64,000 nt of DNA, from positions 930,001 to 994,000 of the forward strand of contig NZ_CP026923.1 in NCBI RefSeq assembly GCF_002950575.1, written 5' to 3'. The notes beneath the pieces are model-generated. The model made no database searches and was not told the DNA's origin. It was given only the letters and a program-made list of their open reading frames with translations. The translations under genes and the position numbers were made by a program. This DNA comes from Pontimonas salivibrio (GTDB lineage Bacteria; Actinomycetota; Actinomycetes; Actinomycetales; Microbacteriaceae). Below are positions 31,261 to 41,100 of this stretch, one piece after another; within the stretch, counting starts at the first letter, position 1, and each line of letters opens with the position of its first letter.

Positions 31261-32720
31261 TGTTGCGCCCGCGTGCTGATGGTTGGCTGCCCGACGAATT
31301 GGGTCGCGTTCACATGGTCGGAATTGGTGGCTCCGGAATGAGCGGTATTGCTCGGGTGTTGCACGAGCGCGGCCATATGGTCAGCGGCACCGACCGGGCC
31401 GCGTCAGAAGTTACCGAGTCGCTTGCCGCGAGTGGGATCACCGTGTTCATTGGTGAGGATTCGGGTTTTGTGGACCAGGCGGACACGGTGATATCTACCT
31501 ATGCGGTGCGTGACAATCATCCGGAAATGGTTCGAGCCCGCGAACGGGGCATCACTGTCCTGCACCGGGCAGACGCTCTACGCTTTATTGCCCGCGGTTT
31601 AGACACCATTGCGGTGGGAGGCTCGCACGGTAAAACCACCTCCACTGCGATTCTCGCGACCGCGATGGAACGCCTCGGCGAGGACATTACGGCGGTCAAC
31701 GGCGGAGTGATCAGCCAGTGGGGGGTGTCTGCCAGGGCGGGGAGTTCGTCGTGGTGTGTGCTGGAGGCTGATGAGTCGGATGCATCCTTCTTGATCTATC
31801 ACCCGCGCATCGCGCTGGTGACGAACGTTGCGGCAGACCATTTAGATTTTTACGGCTCTAGGGAAGCGGTCTTTGCTGCCTTTGATGAGTTTGTCCTAAG
31901 CGCCACCGACGCGGTGGTCTGTTTGGATGATGACGGCGCGAGGGCGTTGGTGGGACGCCTTGCCCCTCGGGAGGTCCTCACCTACGGGACCCACCCGGAC
32001 GCAGCACTCCGACTCAGTGACGTCACGGTGGCACCGTATGCCCGGGCAGTGGTGACTTTTGGCACCCAGAGTGCGTCTTTTGAGTTGGCTGTGCCCGGTG
32101 AGCTAAACGCCCTCAACGCCACCGGAGTAATCGGGGTTCTCCTCCTGGCAGGTTGGTCTCTTGACGACGCGGCGCGGGGTGTGTCTGGCTTTACCGGTGC
32201 CGATCGCCGTTTCCAATTCCACGGTGAGATCGGCGGAATCAGGGTATTCGACGATCACGCCCACCACCCCACTGAAGTGGCAACAGCGTTGGATATTGCT
32301 CAAACCGTTGCCGGTCAGGGTGAGGTGATTACGATGTTTCAGCCCCACCTGTTTAGTCGCACCCAGTTGATGTCTGCCGAGCTGGCAGAGGCCTTTCGAC
32401 ACGGAAGCGACCACACGATTTTTCTGGACATTTTTGGTTCCCGAGAGGACCCCATCGAGGGCGTCACGACTCAGATGATTCTGGATCGGTTGGGACCCGC
32501 GGTGTCTTACGACTTTGAGCCAGATTGGGATCGGGCAGTTGATCTGGCCGTTTCTCGAGCGCAGCCGGGAGACGTCATTGTGACGATGAGCACCGGCGAC
32601 CTGTATCAAATTGTGCCTCGGTTGCTCAAGCAGCTTCGGAAAGTACACGAACGGGCCGTTGACGTATTCGAAGACAACTCCGGCGACGAGGAAACCGGCC
32701 CGTCGGTGGTGGGCCAGTAG
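31260..32720 (+). CDS. murC: UDP-N-acetylmuramate ligase MurC, slightly diverged
   Basis: Attaches the first stem residue to UDP-MurNAc. 486 residues. The nucleotide motif HMVGIGGSGMSGIA, P-loop GSHGKTTS (121-128), EADESDASF (169-177), ADHLDFYG, and FQPHLFSRT are present, so activity is likely. Two motifs differ: DDYAHHP reads D331-DHAHHP, and the normal GAGD near the C-terminus reads STGD. Microbacteriaceae with group B peptidoglycan carry Gly in place of L-Ala at position 1, so altered amino-acid recognition is a possible reason; that is inference. Of the four ligase positions this is the best preserved. Confidence 0.88.
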   Translation: MLRPRADGWLPDELGRVHMVGIGGSGMSGIARVLHERGHMVSGTDRAASEVTESLAASGITVFIGEDSGFVDQADTVISTYAVRDNHPEMVRARERGITVLHRADALRFIARGLDTIAVGGSHGKTTSTAILATAMERLGEDITAVNGGVISQWGVSARAGSSSWCVLEADESDASFLIYHPRIALVTNVAADHLDFYGSREAVFAAFDEFVLSATDAVVCLDDDGARALVGRLAPREVLTYGTHPDAALRLSDVTVAPYARAVVTFGTQSASFELAVPGELNALNATGVIGVLLLAGWSLDDAARGVSGFTGADRRFQFHGEIGGIRVFDDHAHHPTEVATALDIAQTVAGQGEVITMFQPHLFSRTQLMSAELAEAFRHGSDHTIFLDIFGSREDPIEGVTTQMILDRLGPAVSYDFEPDWDRAVDLAVSRAQPGDVIVTMSTGDLYQIVPRLLKQLRKVHERAVDVFEDNSGDEETGPSVVGQ

Positions 32721-33628
32721 TGGCAGGTGGGGCCCCCAGGGGCACAGCTGTGAGGAAGGGTTCTGCATCAACATCCTCGGGCACGCGCGCCGAGCGTCAG
32801 GCCGCCCGGGAGCGAAAGAGAGCGGAACGCCGGGAATACCGGCGGTTCACCACGGCCACCCGTCAGCGACGCTTAGCCTTCACTGCGGGAATTGGTGGTG
32901 TGCTCCTTATTGCAGTACTTACCGTGATTGTGACGTCGTCGCCTCTGCTTGCCCTCAACACGGTGAGGGTCTTAGGTACTGAACGGCTCGCTACCGACAC
33001 CGTCGTGTCCGCTCTGGAGCCTCTGGGCGGTCAACAGTTGGCCCGGGTGAGCCCGGCGGATGTGGCAGGTTTACTCTCAGATCTTCCGCTTGTGCAATCG
33101 GTGGACACCCGTATTGAGCTTCCGAGCACTCTTGTGGTGAGCGTCGTGGAGCGTACACCCATCGGGGTGGTTCGAAGCCCTGGCGGGTTTGCCGTAGTGG
33201 ACCGTGCCGCAGTGGTGCTCTTTGAGTCTGAAGTGTTGCCTGTAGAGTTCCCCCTTATTTGTGTTCCTGCACGGCCCGAATCTCGTGGGTTTCAGGCCAT
33301 TGGTGAGGCGCTGGCGGTCATTCCTTCGGACGTGCTGTCGCGGATCGATCGAGTGAGTGCCTCGAGTGCGGATACGGTGGCGTTCACCTTGCGTGATTCG
33401 CCACATCGGGTGTTGTGGGGCAGTAGTGAACTTTCGAGGGAAAAAGCTCGTGTGTTACCCGCGGCCCTTCGGGCGGCGGGGGAGTTTGGTCCCCAGCTAA
33501 TTGACCTATCAACGCCTGACACTGTCGTGATTCGCGACATCGAATCGCCGTTTCCCACACCGACGCCGTTAGAGGAGCCGGTAGAAGGCAGCGACACTGT
33601 CACTCCCGGTGAGGTTCCTGCGGGGTAA
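32720..33628 (+). CDS. ftsQ: Cell-division protein FtsQ
   Basis: A bitopic divisome protein of 302 residues. A highly basic cytoplasmic arm (1-50, rich in RAERQAARERKRAERREYRR) precedes one membrane helix (about 52-73), then the POTRA domain (LALNTVRVLGTERLATDTVV to LPSTLVVSVVERTPIGVV) and the FtsQ beta domain. It recruits the FtsL/FtsB/FtsW/FtsI complex. The last residues are Thr/Pro/Glu-rich. GTG overlaps the murC stop by one base. Confidence 0.9.
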   Translation: MAGGAPRGTAVRKGSASTSSGTRAERQAARERKRAERREYRRFTTATRQRRLAFTAGIGGVLLIAVLTVIVTSSPLLALNTVRVLGTERLATDTVVSALEPLGGQQLARVSPADVAGLLSDLPLVQSVDTRIELPSTLVVSVVERTPIGVVRSPGGFAVVDRAAVVLFESEVLPVEFPLICVPARPESRGFQAIGEALAVIPSDVLSRIDRVSASSADTVAFTLRDSPHRVLWGSSELSREKARVLPAALRAAGEFGPQLIDLSTPDTVVIRDIESPFPTPTPLEEPVEGSDTVTPGEVPAG

Positions 33629-33723
33629 TAGTTCCGCTGGCACGACACGCCCTGCACCTCTCGGGCCGATACGCCCTGAGGCTCTAGCGTGGGAGACGTC
33701 CGAAAGTGAATAAAACTCTCATC

Positions 33724-33740
33724 TTAAAGTATAGGTTGAA
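33724..33740 (+). promoter_or_regulatory. Candidate FtsR operator upstream of ftsZ
   Basis: TTAAAGT (33724-33730), a 3-bp spacer, and GGTTGAA (33734-33740). The left arm matches exactly, and the right arm 4 of 7, the TTAAAGT-N3-ACTTTAA motif that I recall for corynebacterial FtsR on the ftsZ promoter. It lies 24 bp before the ftsZ start, overlapping probable promoter elements. Confidence 0.45.
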
Positions 33741-33763
33741 GGTTTTGTCGAGGGGGGTGCCGG

Positions 33764-34903
33764 GTGACCGGTCAACACAACTATCTCGCAGTAATCAAAG
33801 TCGTTGGAGTGGGCGGCGGTGGTGTCAATGCCGTGAACCGCATGATCGAGCGAGGCCTTCGAGGTGTCGAGTTCATCGCCATCAACACTGACGCCCAAGC
33901 GCTCTTGATGTCCGATGCTGACGTGAAGCTCGACATCGGGCGCGAACTGACCAGGGGCCTCGGCGCGGGCGCTGACCCAGAAATCGGTCGCCGGGCTGCC
34001 GAAGACCACGCGGAAGAAATTGAACAAGCTGTCACCGGAGCCAACATGGTCTTTGTCACCGCCGGCGAAGGCGGCGGAACCGGAACCGGTGGAGCACCGG
34101 TAGTCGCTCGCATCGCGAAAGCCACGGGCGCTCTCACCGTCGGGGTGGTCACCAAGCCCTTTAGTTTTGAAGGAAAACGCCGCCAAGCCCAAGCGGAAGT
34201 GGGTGTTGAAGCCCTTCGCGACGAAGTAGACACCCTGATCGTGGTTCCCAACGACCGACTTCTCGAATTGGGTGATCCCACCATCAGCATGATTCAAGCG
34301 TTTGAGACAGCTGACCACATTTTGTTGGCCGGTGTGCAGGGAATTACGGACCTGATCACCACCCCTGGTTTGTGGAATCTCGACTTTGCTGACGTCAAGT
34401 CGGTCATGCAAGATGCCGGCACCGCACTGATGGGAATCGGTGCATCCCGCGGCGCGGACCGAGCAATCAAAGCCGCCGAACTGGCAATCGCCTCGCCCCT
34501 CCTCGAGACAAGTATCGAAGGAGCTCAAGGTGTGCTGATTTCCATTCAGGGTGGGTCAAATCTTGGTCTCTACGAAATCAACGACGCCGCGAAGCTGGTC
34601 GAAGAAGCCGTGCACCCCGATGCCAACATTATTTTCGGTGCGGTAATCGATGACTCGCTAGGCGACGAAGTGCGCGTGACGGTGATTGCTGCAGGATTCG
34701 CCGAAAGTCAAAAACAAGTTCCTGTAGCGACACAGACCGTCCCGGCCGACAACAGTGTCGAATCGGACCCTCAATGGCTCATCGAATCCCATGCCGCCCC
34801 ACAGGTACCCGACGCGGATCGTCCTGAAAGGGAGCACACTCCCGTATTTGCGTCAGAAAACAGTGACGATCAAGACCTCGACGTCCCAGACTTTTTGCGC
34901 TAA
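33764..34903 (+). CDS. ftsZ: Cell-division GTPase FtsZ
   Basis: Tubulin-like protein that forms the Z-ring. 379 residues: [15 protein letters not shown] near the N-terminus, the tubulin signature [15 protein letters not shown] near 103-117, the T7 loop [10 protein letters not shown], a linker and the C-terminal peptide DLDVPDFLR that binds SepF. The GTG start follows a G-rich ribosome site. A 135-bp intergenic region upstream gives it its own promoter. There is no ftsA, as usual in actinobacteria. Confidence 0.96.
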   Translation: MTGQHNYLAVIKVVGVGGGGVNAVNRMIERGLRGVEFIAINTDAQALLMSDADVKLDIGRELTRGLGAGADPEIGRRAAEDHAEEIEQAVTGANMVFVTAGEGGGTGTGGAPVVARIAKATGALTVGVVTKPFSFEGKRRQAQAEVGVEALRDEVDTLIVVPNDRLLELGDPTISMIQAFETADHILLAGVQGITDLITTPGLWNLDFADVKSVMQDAGTALMGIGASRGADRAIKAAELAIASPLLETSIEGAQGVLISIQGGSNLGLYEINDAAKLVEEAVHPDANIIFGAVIDDSLGDEVRVTVIAAGFAESQKQVPVATQTVPADNSVESDPQWLIESHAAPQVPDADRPEREHTPVFASENSDDQDLDVPDFLR

Positions 34904-34908
34904 CCCCG

Positions 34909-35586
34909 GTGGCCACAGAGAGCGTCACCGATCGCTGGCGGCGCGTTTCCGACGAAATCGCGGAAGCGTCACAGGCGGTCGGTCGAGACCCCGACGACAT
35001 CACGACAGTCGTGGTGACAAAGTTTCACCCGGCGCCTCTCGTGCGTGAACTTGAGGCTGCGGGTGTTCGGCACGTGGGTGAGTCGCGGCATCAAGAAGCT
35101 TCAGCGAAGTACGCCGAGCTGACTGACCTTGATCTCACCTGGCATTTTGTGGGCCAGCTGCAATCCAATAAAGCACGGGCCGTGGCCGACTACTGCTCAG
35201 TGATACATTCCCTCGACCGATCGAGTGTCGTGGCCAAACTGGCCACACTGGAGCATTCCATTGACGGATTCATCGAAATTAACCTGACTGGCGATCCTGG
35301 GCGCGGGGGAGTGTCCCCGGATGACCTCGGGGCGCTCACTGAGCAGATACTGTCCACCCCGACCATCACCCTGCGGGGAGTGATGGCTGTGGCCCCCCAA
35401 GGCGAGCCGCCCGTGGACGCTTTTGCGCGGGTTCGACAGCTACACAACACGGTCTTGGCCTTAGCTCCCTCCGCCACCGGTTTATCGATTGGAATGTCTG
35501 GTGACTATCGGGAAGCAATTGCCGCTGGTGCGACACACCTTCGAATCGGTACGGCAATCACCGGAAAACGCCCAGCCGCGACGTAA
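34909..35586 (+). CDS. YggS/PLPBP family pyridoxal-phosphate homeostasis protein
   Basis: A 225-residue single-domain TIM-barrel PLP-binding protein. VVTKFHPAPLVRELEAAGV carries the PLP lysine, followed by GESRHQEASAKY, WHFVGQLQSNKA, EINLTGDPGRGGVS, and GLSIGMSGDYREAIAAGATHLRIGTAITG, the phosphate-binding end. It balances B6 vitamers and amino-acid pools. The place between ftsZ and sepF is conserved across actinobacteria and firmicutes. GTG start 5 bases after ftsZ. Confidence 0.93.
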   Translation: MATESVTDRWRRVSDEIAEASQAVGRDPDDITTVVVTKFHPAPLVRELEAAGVRHVGESRHQEASAKYAELTDLDLTWHFVGQLQSNKARAVADYCSVIHSLDRSSVVAKLATLEHSIDGFIEINLTGDPGRGGVSPDDLGALTEQILSTPTITLRGVMAVAPQGEPPVDAFARVRQLHNTVLALAPSATGLSIGMSGDYREAIAAGATHLRIGTAITGKRPAAT

Positions 35587-35622
35587 CCTGGGCTTACCCG
35601 ACACAGAGAGAGAGGGTGCCTC

Positions 35623-36066
35623 ATGGCGAATCCATTGCGCAAAACCTTGGAGTTTCTCGGTTTAGCTGAGGAGTCCACCTCCGAGGAGTGGTCAGAGCGT
35701 CCTGCCGCCGTCCACCCCACTCAGCAGCAGCAGCCCGCGCAGCGCGCCACCGTCACGCCCCTGCGCCGTGCACGCGGATCCCAGGCGCCCGATGTGAACG
35801 AAATTTTGACCGTCCACCCCAAGAAGTATGAGGACGCAAAACTCATTGCCGAAACGTTCCGCGACGGGATTCCCGTCGTGATGAACGTCACACAAATGAG
35901 TGAATCGGAAGCCAGACGCATGGTGGACTTTGCCAGTGGGCTCACCCAGGGCCTCTACGGCCACATCGAACGGGTCACACCCAAAGTCTTCTTGCTCTCT
36001 CCCTCTCACGTGCAGGTCTCGGGCGAGGCTAGCGATGACTCTGCAGACGACGCTCTTCTCGACTAA
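35623..36066 (+). CDS. sepF: Cell-division protein SepF
   Basis: Membrane anchor of FtsZ in bacteria without FtsA. 147 residues: an N-terminal amphipathic helix ([15 protein letters not shown]), a variable Gln/Pro-rich linker and the SepF core (about 62-135, with [38 protein letters not shown] and VFLLSP). GAGAGGG precedes the ATG by a normal distance. Confidence 0.95.
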   Translation: MANPLRKTLEFLGLAEESTSEEWSERPAAVHPTQQQQPAQRATVTPLRRARGSQAPDVNEILTVHPKKYEDAKLIAETFRDGIPVVMNVTQMSESEARRMVDFASGLTQGLYGHIERVTPKVFLLSPSHVQVSGEASDDSADDALLD

Positions 36067-36094
36067 ATCTCGGTAGATTCTCGAGCGTAACGGC

Positions 36095-36100
36095 CATAAT
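36095..36100 (+). promoter_or_regulatory. -10 box (CATAAT) for a leaderless yggT mRNA
   Basis: CATAAT ends 7 nt before ATG 36108. The earlier in-frame ATG at 36099 overlaps the box itself and is unlikely to be the start. Confidence 0.45.
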
Positions 36101-36107
36101 GGAGGCC

Positions 36108-36398
36108 ATGGTGTCTGCAATTGCGTGGCTGGTTTATGTCGCCCTTTACCTCTTTTTTATTGCGATGTGGGTTCGATTCATCATGGACTGGGTTCAAGTC
36201 TTTTCGAGAAGTTGGCGGCCTCGGGGGCCGGTCCTCTTTCTCGCCGAAGCCAGCTATTCGTTGACCGATCGGCCTCTTCGAAGTGTCCGAAAAGTTATTC
36301 CACCCCTTCGAATTGGGGGAGCAGCGATCGATCTCGGGTGGTCGCTACTCATGATTGGAACGCTGATAGCGATGTCGATTGTGGGGGGTTTCCGCTAG
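36108..36398 (+). CDS. YggT family membrane protein
   Basis: A 96-residue protein with two hydrophobic segments (about 3-25 and 74-94) around a basic loop, WVRFIMDWVQVF and RPLRSVRKVIPPLRIGGAAIDL being family landmarks. Its function is not settled; its conserved place between sepF and wag31 suggests a division or growth role. Confidence 0.88.
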   Translation: MVSAIAWLVYVALYLFFIAMWVRFIMDWVQVFSRSWRPRGPVLFLAEASYSLTDRPLRSVRKVIPPLRIGGAAIDLGWSLLMIGTLIAMSIVGGFR

Positions 36399-36508
36399 TC
36401 GGGCGCGCTAAAAATCACGGCAGAGATAGGATGGCGGCGGTGGCGTTCAATATGCTACCCACACGCTACTAGGCCTCCGGGTCCACGCAGAGGGTAAGGA
36501 ACGAAAAG

Positions 36509-37114
36509 ATGGCACTCACTCCTGAAGACATTGTGAACAAACGCTTTCAGGCGACAAAATTTCGTGAGGGGTACGACCCTGACGAAGTTGATGACTTTCT
36601 GGATGAAGTCGTTGTAGAAATGCGTAGGTTGACTGAAGAAAACGAGGGCCTAAAGAAGGAGCTTGAGGAGGCGAAACAGCGCGCCGCGAGCGTCCAAAGT
36701 GCTCCCGCACCAGTACCCGCCGCTTCCGTTGAAGCTCCCACCATCTCTGCGGATGACCCCATCGACGCTGAAGGGACAACCAACCTCCTTCAACTGGCGA
36801 GACGTCTCCACGAAGAACACGTGCGCGAAGGTATCCATAAGCGAGATGAACTCATTGCGGAAGGTCACGCTCAAGCCGCCCGTATCGTTGCCGAAGCCGA
36901 AGAAGAGCAAAAACGTCGGATGGCGGTCTTCCAACAAGAGCGCGATGCATTGGGAGCCAAAGTGGATAGCCTTCGTGAGTTTGAGCGTCAATATCGCCAG
37001 GGACTGCGAGGCTTCATTGAAAGCCAACTGTCCACCCTGGAACATTCAGGTGTTGAATCATCCATGACTCAGTCCGCAGTTGCTGCGCCGCCGCCCAACA
37101 CCCCCAGCCAATAA
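36509..37114 (+). CDS. wag31: Polar growth protein DivIVA/Wag31
   Basis: A 201-residue coiled-coil protein that marks curved membrane and directs polar wall growth in actinobacteria. The N-terminal lipid-binding domain ALTPEDIVNKRFQATKFREGYDPDEVDDFLDEV is typical, followed by coiled-coil segments (about 30-62 and 95-165) separated by a Pro/Ala-rich linker. AAGGAAC precedes the ATG. TATGCT near 36451 could be its -10 box. It is also a possible PknL substrate. Confidence 0.94.
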   Translation: MALTPEDIVNKRFQATKFREGYDPDEVDDFLDEVVVEMRRLTEENEGLKKELEEAKQRAASVQSAPAPVPAASVEAPTISADDPIDAEGTTNLLQLARRLHEEHVREGIHKRDELIAEGHAQAARIVAEAEEEQKRRMAVFQQERDALGAKVDSLREFERQYRQGLRGFIESQLSTLEHSGVESSMTQSAVAAPPPNTPSQ

Positions 37115-38053
37115 GTGGATGTCACCCGAGGTGGTGAGAAGCCTGCCCGGGTCGTCATCCCTGATGACTATGCAGGAGCTCGTCTTGACGGTGCCCTGGC
37201 GGAGCTCACCGGCCTAAGCCGCTCGCGCCTTCACGAGCTCATCGCCGAGGGGGCAGTCACCCGCGCAGGTCGTCCTGTGAAGAAGTCTTTAGCGGCCCAC
37301 GCGGGCTGGGTGATCGATATTTCCTACCCGTTACCACCTGTGCCCCTTCAGCCATCGGAAAGTCCAGATCCCACCGTCCTCCACATCGATGACGATGTGG
37401 TGGTCATTGATAAGCCGCCAGAACTGGCGGTTCACCCCGCACCAGGATGGGATGGCCCCACCGTTTTGTCGTCGCTGCACAAAGCGGGCATTACGCTCTC
37501 CGATTTGGGGCCTGAGGACCGCAGAGGCGTCGTCCACCGCCTCGATGTAGGGACTTCGGGCGTGATGGTGCTCGCCCGAAGTGATCGGGCCTATCAGGCC
37601 CTCAAGGCCGCATTTCACGACCGCGAAGTCGAGAAGATTTATCATGCACTCGTTCAGGGTTACCCGTCACCGAGTTCGGGGACGATTGACGCGCCCGTCG
37701 GTAGACACCCGACCTCATCGTGGCGGTTTGCGGTAGTGCGGGACGGCAAGAACGCCGTCACCCACTACGACACGTTAGAAGTCTTCCCCGGCGCCACCCT
37801 GGTCGAAGTGCATCTTGAAACGGGCCGGACCCACCAAATTCGCGTCCATTTCCAAGCCGAACGGCATCCGTTAGTCGGTGATTCCCTCTATGGGGCCGAC
37901 CCGCGCTTTGCTGCCAGCCTCGGTCTCACCAGACAGTGGTTGCACGCAAAAGTGCTGTCCTTTGTTCACCCGGGCACCCTTCAGCGGCTTCGGGTTGAAT
38001 CGGAATACCCCGAGGACCTCGCGCATGCCCTTCAGGTGCTTGACCCCGACTGA
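37115..38053 (+). CDS. RluA/RluD-family pseudouridine synthase
   Basis: A 312-residue rRNA pseudouridine synthase. An N-terminal S4-like RNA-binding domain (ARLDGALAELTGLSRSRLHELIAEGAV) is followed by the catalytic domain, with VVHRLDVGTSGVMVLARS holding the catalytic aspartate, EKIYHALVQG, and LETGRTHQIRVH. In most actinobacteria the lipoprotein signal peptidase gene lspA precedes this gene; here it follows wag31 with zero spacing, so lspA must be elsewhere. GTG start. Confidence 0.93.
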   Translation: MDVTRGGEKPARVVIPDDYAGARLDGALAELTGLSRSRLHELIAEGAVTRAGRPVKKSLAAHAGWVIDISYPLPPVPLQPSESPDPTVLHIDDDVVVIDKPPELAVHPAPGWDGPTVLSSLHKAGITLSDLGPEDRRGVVHRLDVGTSGVMVLARSDRAYQALKAAFHDREVEKIYHALVQGYPSPSSGTIDAPVGRHPTSSWRFAVVRDGKNAVTHYDTLEVFPGATLVEVHLETGRTHQIRVHFQAERHPLVGDSLYGADPRFAASLGLTRQWLHAKVLSFVHPGTLQRLRVESEYPEDLAHALQVLDPD

Positions 38054-38126
38054 TTTCGGAGTGTGCTGAGTAATCGGGGCCCGCAGAGCAATACTCTAAA
38101 GGTCGAAATAGTGAGCCGGAGATTAC

Positions 38127-41100
38127 GTGACTGATTCGTTCGCCCACCTACACGTCCATACCGAGTATTCGATGCTCGATGGAGCCGCGCGCATTGGCGA
38201 ACTGATGGACGAGGTGGCCAGGCAGGGCATGCCGGCTGTGGCAATGACCGATCACGGCTACATGTTCGGTGCTTACGAGTTTTGGCGTGCCGCGAGAGAC
38301 CGCGGCATTAACCCCATCATTGGCCTCGAGGGTTATCTGACTCCCGGAACACACCGCAGTGACAAAACGAGGGTGTCGTTTGGCGACGGCGGAGGAAATG
38401 ACGTCTCAGGAGCGGGTGCATACACCCACCTCACCCTGTTGGCGGAGAACACCACCGGAATGCATAACCTCTTCAAGTTGGCCTCTAAGGCGTCGTTGGA
38501 GGGCTACTACTTCAAACCCCGGATGGACCTCGAACTGTTGTCAACCCTCCACCAAGGCATCATCGCGACGACGGGTTGTCCCAGTGGTGAGGTGCAAACC
38601 AGGCTGCGTTTAGGACAGTATGACGAGGCCAAGCGGGTTGCCGGTGAAATGCGGGAACTCTTCGGGAAAGAAAACTATTTCGTCGAAGTCATGGACCACG
38701 GCTTAGGGATTGAAAAGCAGGTCATGACTGACCTGGTGCGTCTGGCGAAGGAACTGGGGATACCGCTGGTCGCGACCAACGATTCTCACTACACCCACGC
38801 CGCAGACGCCACCGCCCATGAAGCTCTGCTGTGTGTCCAATCGGGCTCAACACTGGATGACCCCAAACGGTTCAAATTTGATTCCCAAGACTTCTACATC
38901 AAGTCGGCAGCCGAAATGCGTGAGCTGTTTTCTGACATCCCAGAAGCGTGTGACAACACTCTGCTCATTGCCGAGCGTGTGTCGGTGGACTTTGATGAAT
39001 CGGCCAACTACATGCCCAAATGGGCTGTCGAGGCGGGCGATAACGAAGCAGACGCATTCCGGCGTGCTGTGCTCACCGGCCTCGACGAGCGATACCCCGA
39101 CGGGGTCCCCGAAGAGTCAATGCGTCGCGCGGAATACGAAATGGATGTCATCATCCAGATGGGATTCCCCAGCTACTTCCTCGTCGTTGCGGACTTCATC
39201 ACGTGGGCAAAAGACCACGGGATTCGTGTGGGGCCGGGCCGCGGATCTGGTGCAGGCTCAATGGCGGCTTACGCGATGCGCATCACCGAGCTCGACCCGA
39301 TCGAACACGGCTTGATTTTTGAGCGGTTTCTGAACCCCGATCGTGTGTCCATGCCCGACTTTGATGTGGATTTCGATGAGCGCCGTCGCGGTGAAGTCAT
39401 TCGCTACGTGACGGACAAATACGGTGAAGATCGCGTCGCACAGATTGTGACCTTCGGCACGATTAAAGCCAAGCAGGCATTGAAAGACGCCTCCCGTGTG
39501 TTGGGTTACCCGTTTGGGATGGGGGAGAAGCTCACCAAGGCGATGCCCCCGTCTGTGATGGGTAAAGACATCACACTTTCGGGAATTAACGACCCGGAAC
39601 ATGAGCGGTACAAAGAAGCAGCCGACTTTCGGGCGTTACTCGAACAAGACCGCGATGCGGCCAGTGTCTTTGCCGTCGCGAAAGGTTTAGAAAACCTGAA
39701 GCGCCAATGGGGGGTGCATGCGGCGGGGGTGATCATGTCGCGTTCCCCGTTAGAAGACATCATCCCGATTATGCGCCGGGAACAAGACGGCCAAATTGTC
39801 ACCCAGTTTGATTTCCCCACCAGTGAAGCCCTCGGTCTGGTGAAAATGGACTTTCTGGCGCTTCGAAACCTCACGATTATCGACGACGCCCTGGACAACA
39901 TCGAAAAAAGCCACGGTCAGCGCCCCGTCTTAGAAGTACTGAGCTTGGATGATCGGCCCACCTATGAACTGCTCTCAAGAGGGGACACGTTGGGAGTGTT
40001 TCAGCTTGATGGTGGGCCCATGCGTAGCCTGCTGCGGCTGCTGCGCCCCGAACGCTTCGCCGATATTTCGGCTGTTCTCGCACTGTATCGACCAGGACCA
40101 ATGGGTGCTGATTCCCACACCAACTACGCCCTTCGAAAAAATGGGGTTCAAGACATCACCCCGCTGCATCCGGAACTCGCTGAAGCCCTCGATGGCATTT
40201 TGGGTGAAACCTACGGCCTGATTGTGTACCAGGAGCAGGTGATGGAAATCGCCCAAAAGCTCGCCGGTTACACATTGGCTCAAGCCGACTTGCTCAGGCG
40301 CGCAATGGGTAAGAAGAAAAAAGAAGAACTGGATATTCAGTTTGAGGCGTTTCAGGGCGGCATGCGCGACAACGGCTATTCCGATGACGCGATTGACACA
40401 CTCTGGGACATCTTGCTGCCGTTTTCGGACTACGCGTTTAATAAGGCGCACTCCGCGGCCTACGGGGTTGTGTCCTACTGGACGGGCTACCTCAAAGCCC
40501 ACTACCCGGCGGAATATATGGCGGCGTTGTTGACCAGTGTGAGCGATGACAAAGATAAGTCTGCGATTTACCTGAACGAGTGTCGCCGCATGAAAATCGC
40601 GGTCTTACCTCCCGATGTCAACGAGTCAGAAGTGAACTTCTCCGCTGTCGATGGTTCCATCCGGTTCGGACTGGGCGCTGTGCGAAACGTCGGTGCATCT
40701 GTAGTGGCGCATATTAAGCAGGCCAGAGACGACAAGGGGAGCTTTTCTGACTTCCACGACTTTGTGCACAAAGTGTCGCTTCAAGCACTCAACCGCCGCA
40801 CCGTCGATTCACTGATTAAGGCGGGAGCCTTTGATCAGCTGGGAAACACCAGACGATCACTCTCGGAAATCCACGAAAGCGTCGTGGACCAGGCGGTGCG
40901 CACCAAAAAGGCTGCGGAACACGGCGACGTAGGGTTCGACTTTGACGCGCTCTTAGACAGTTCAGACGGCGCTCCGAGCCCAAAAATCATTAATTTGCCG
41001 GAGTGGCCAAAGCGCGAGCTTCTCTCCTTGGAGCGGGACATGCTGGGCCTTTACGTGTCAGACCACCCGCTGGCTGGCCTCGAATTGGGTCTGGCGGAGC

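Noticed and set aside
33719-34528. 269-residue open frame antisense to ftsZ
   Set aside because: Shadow of ftsZ codon bias; contains no recognisable domain and would sit wholly over an essential gene.
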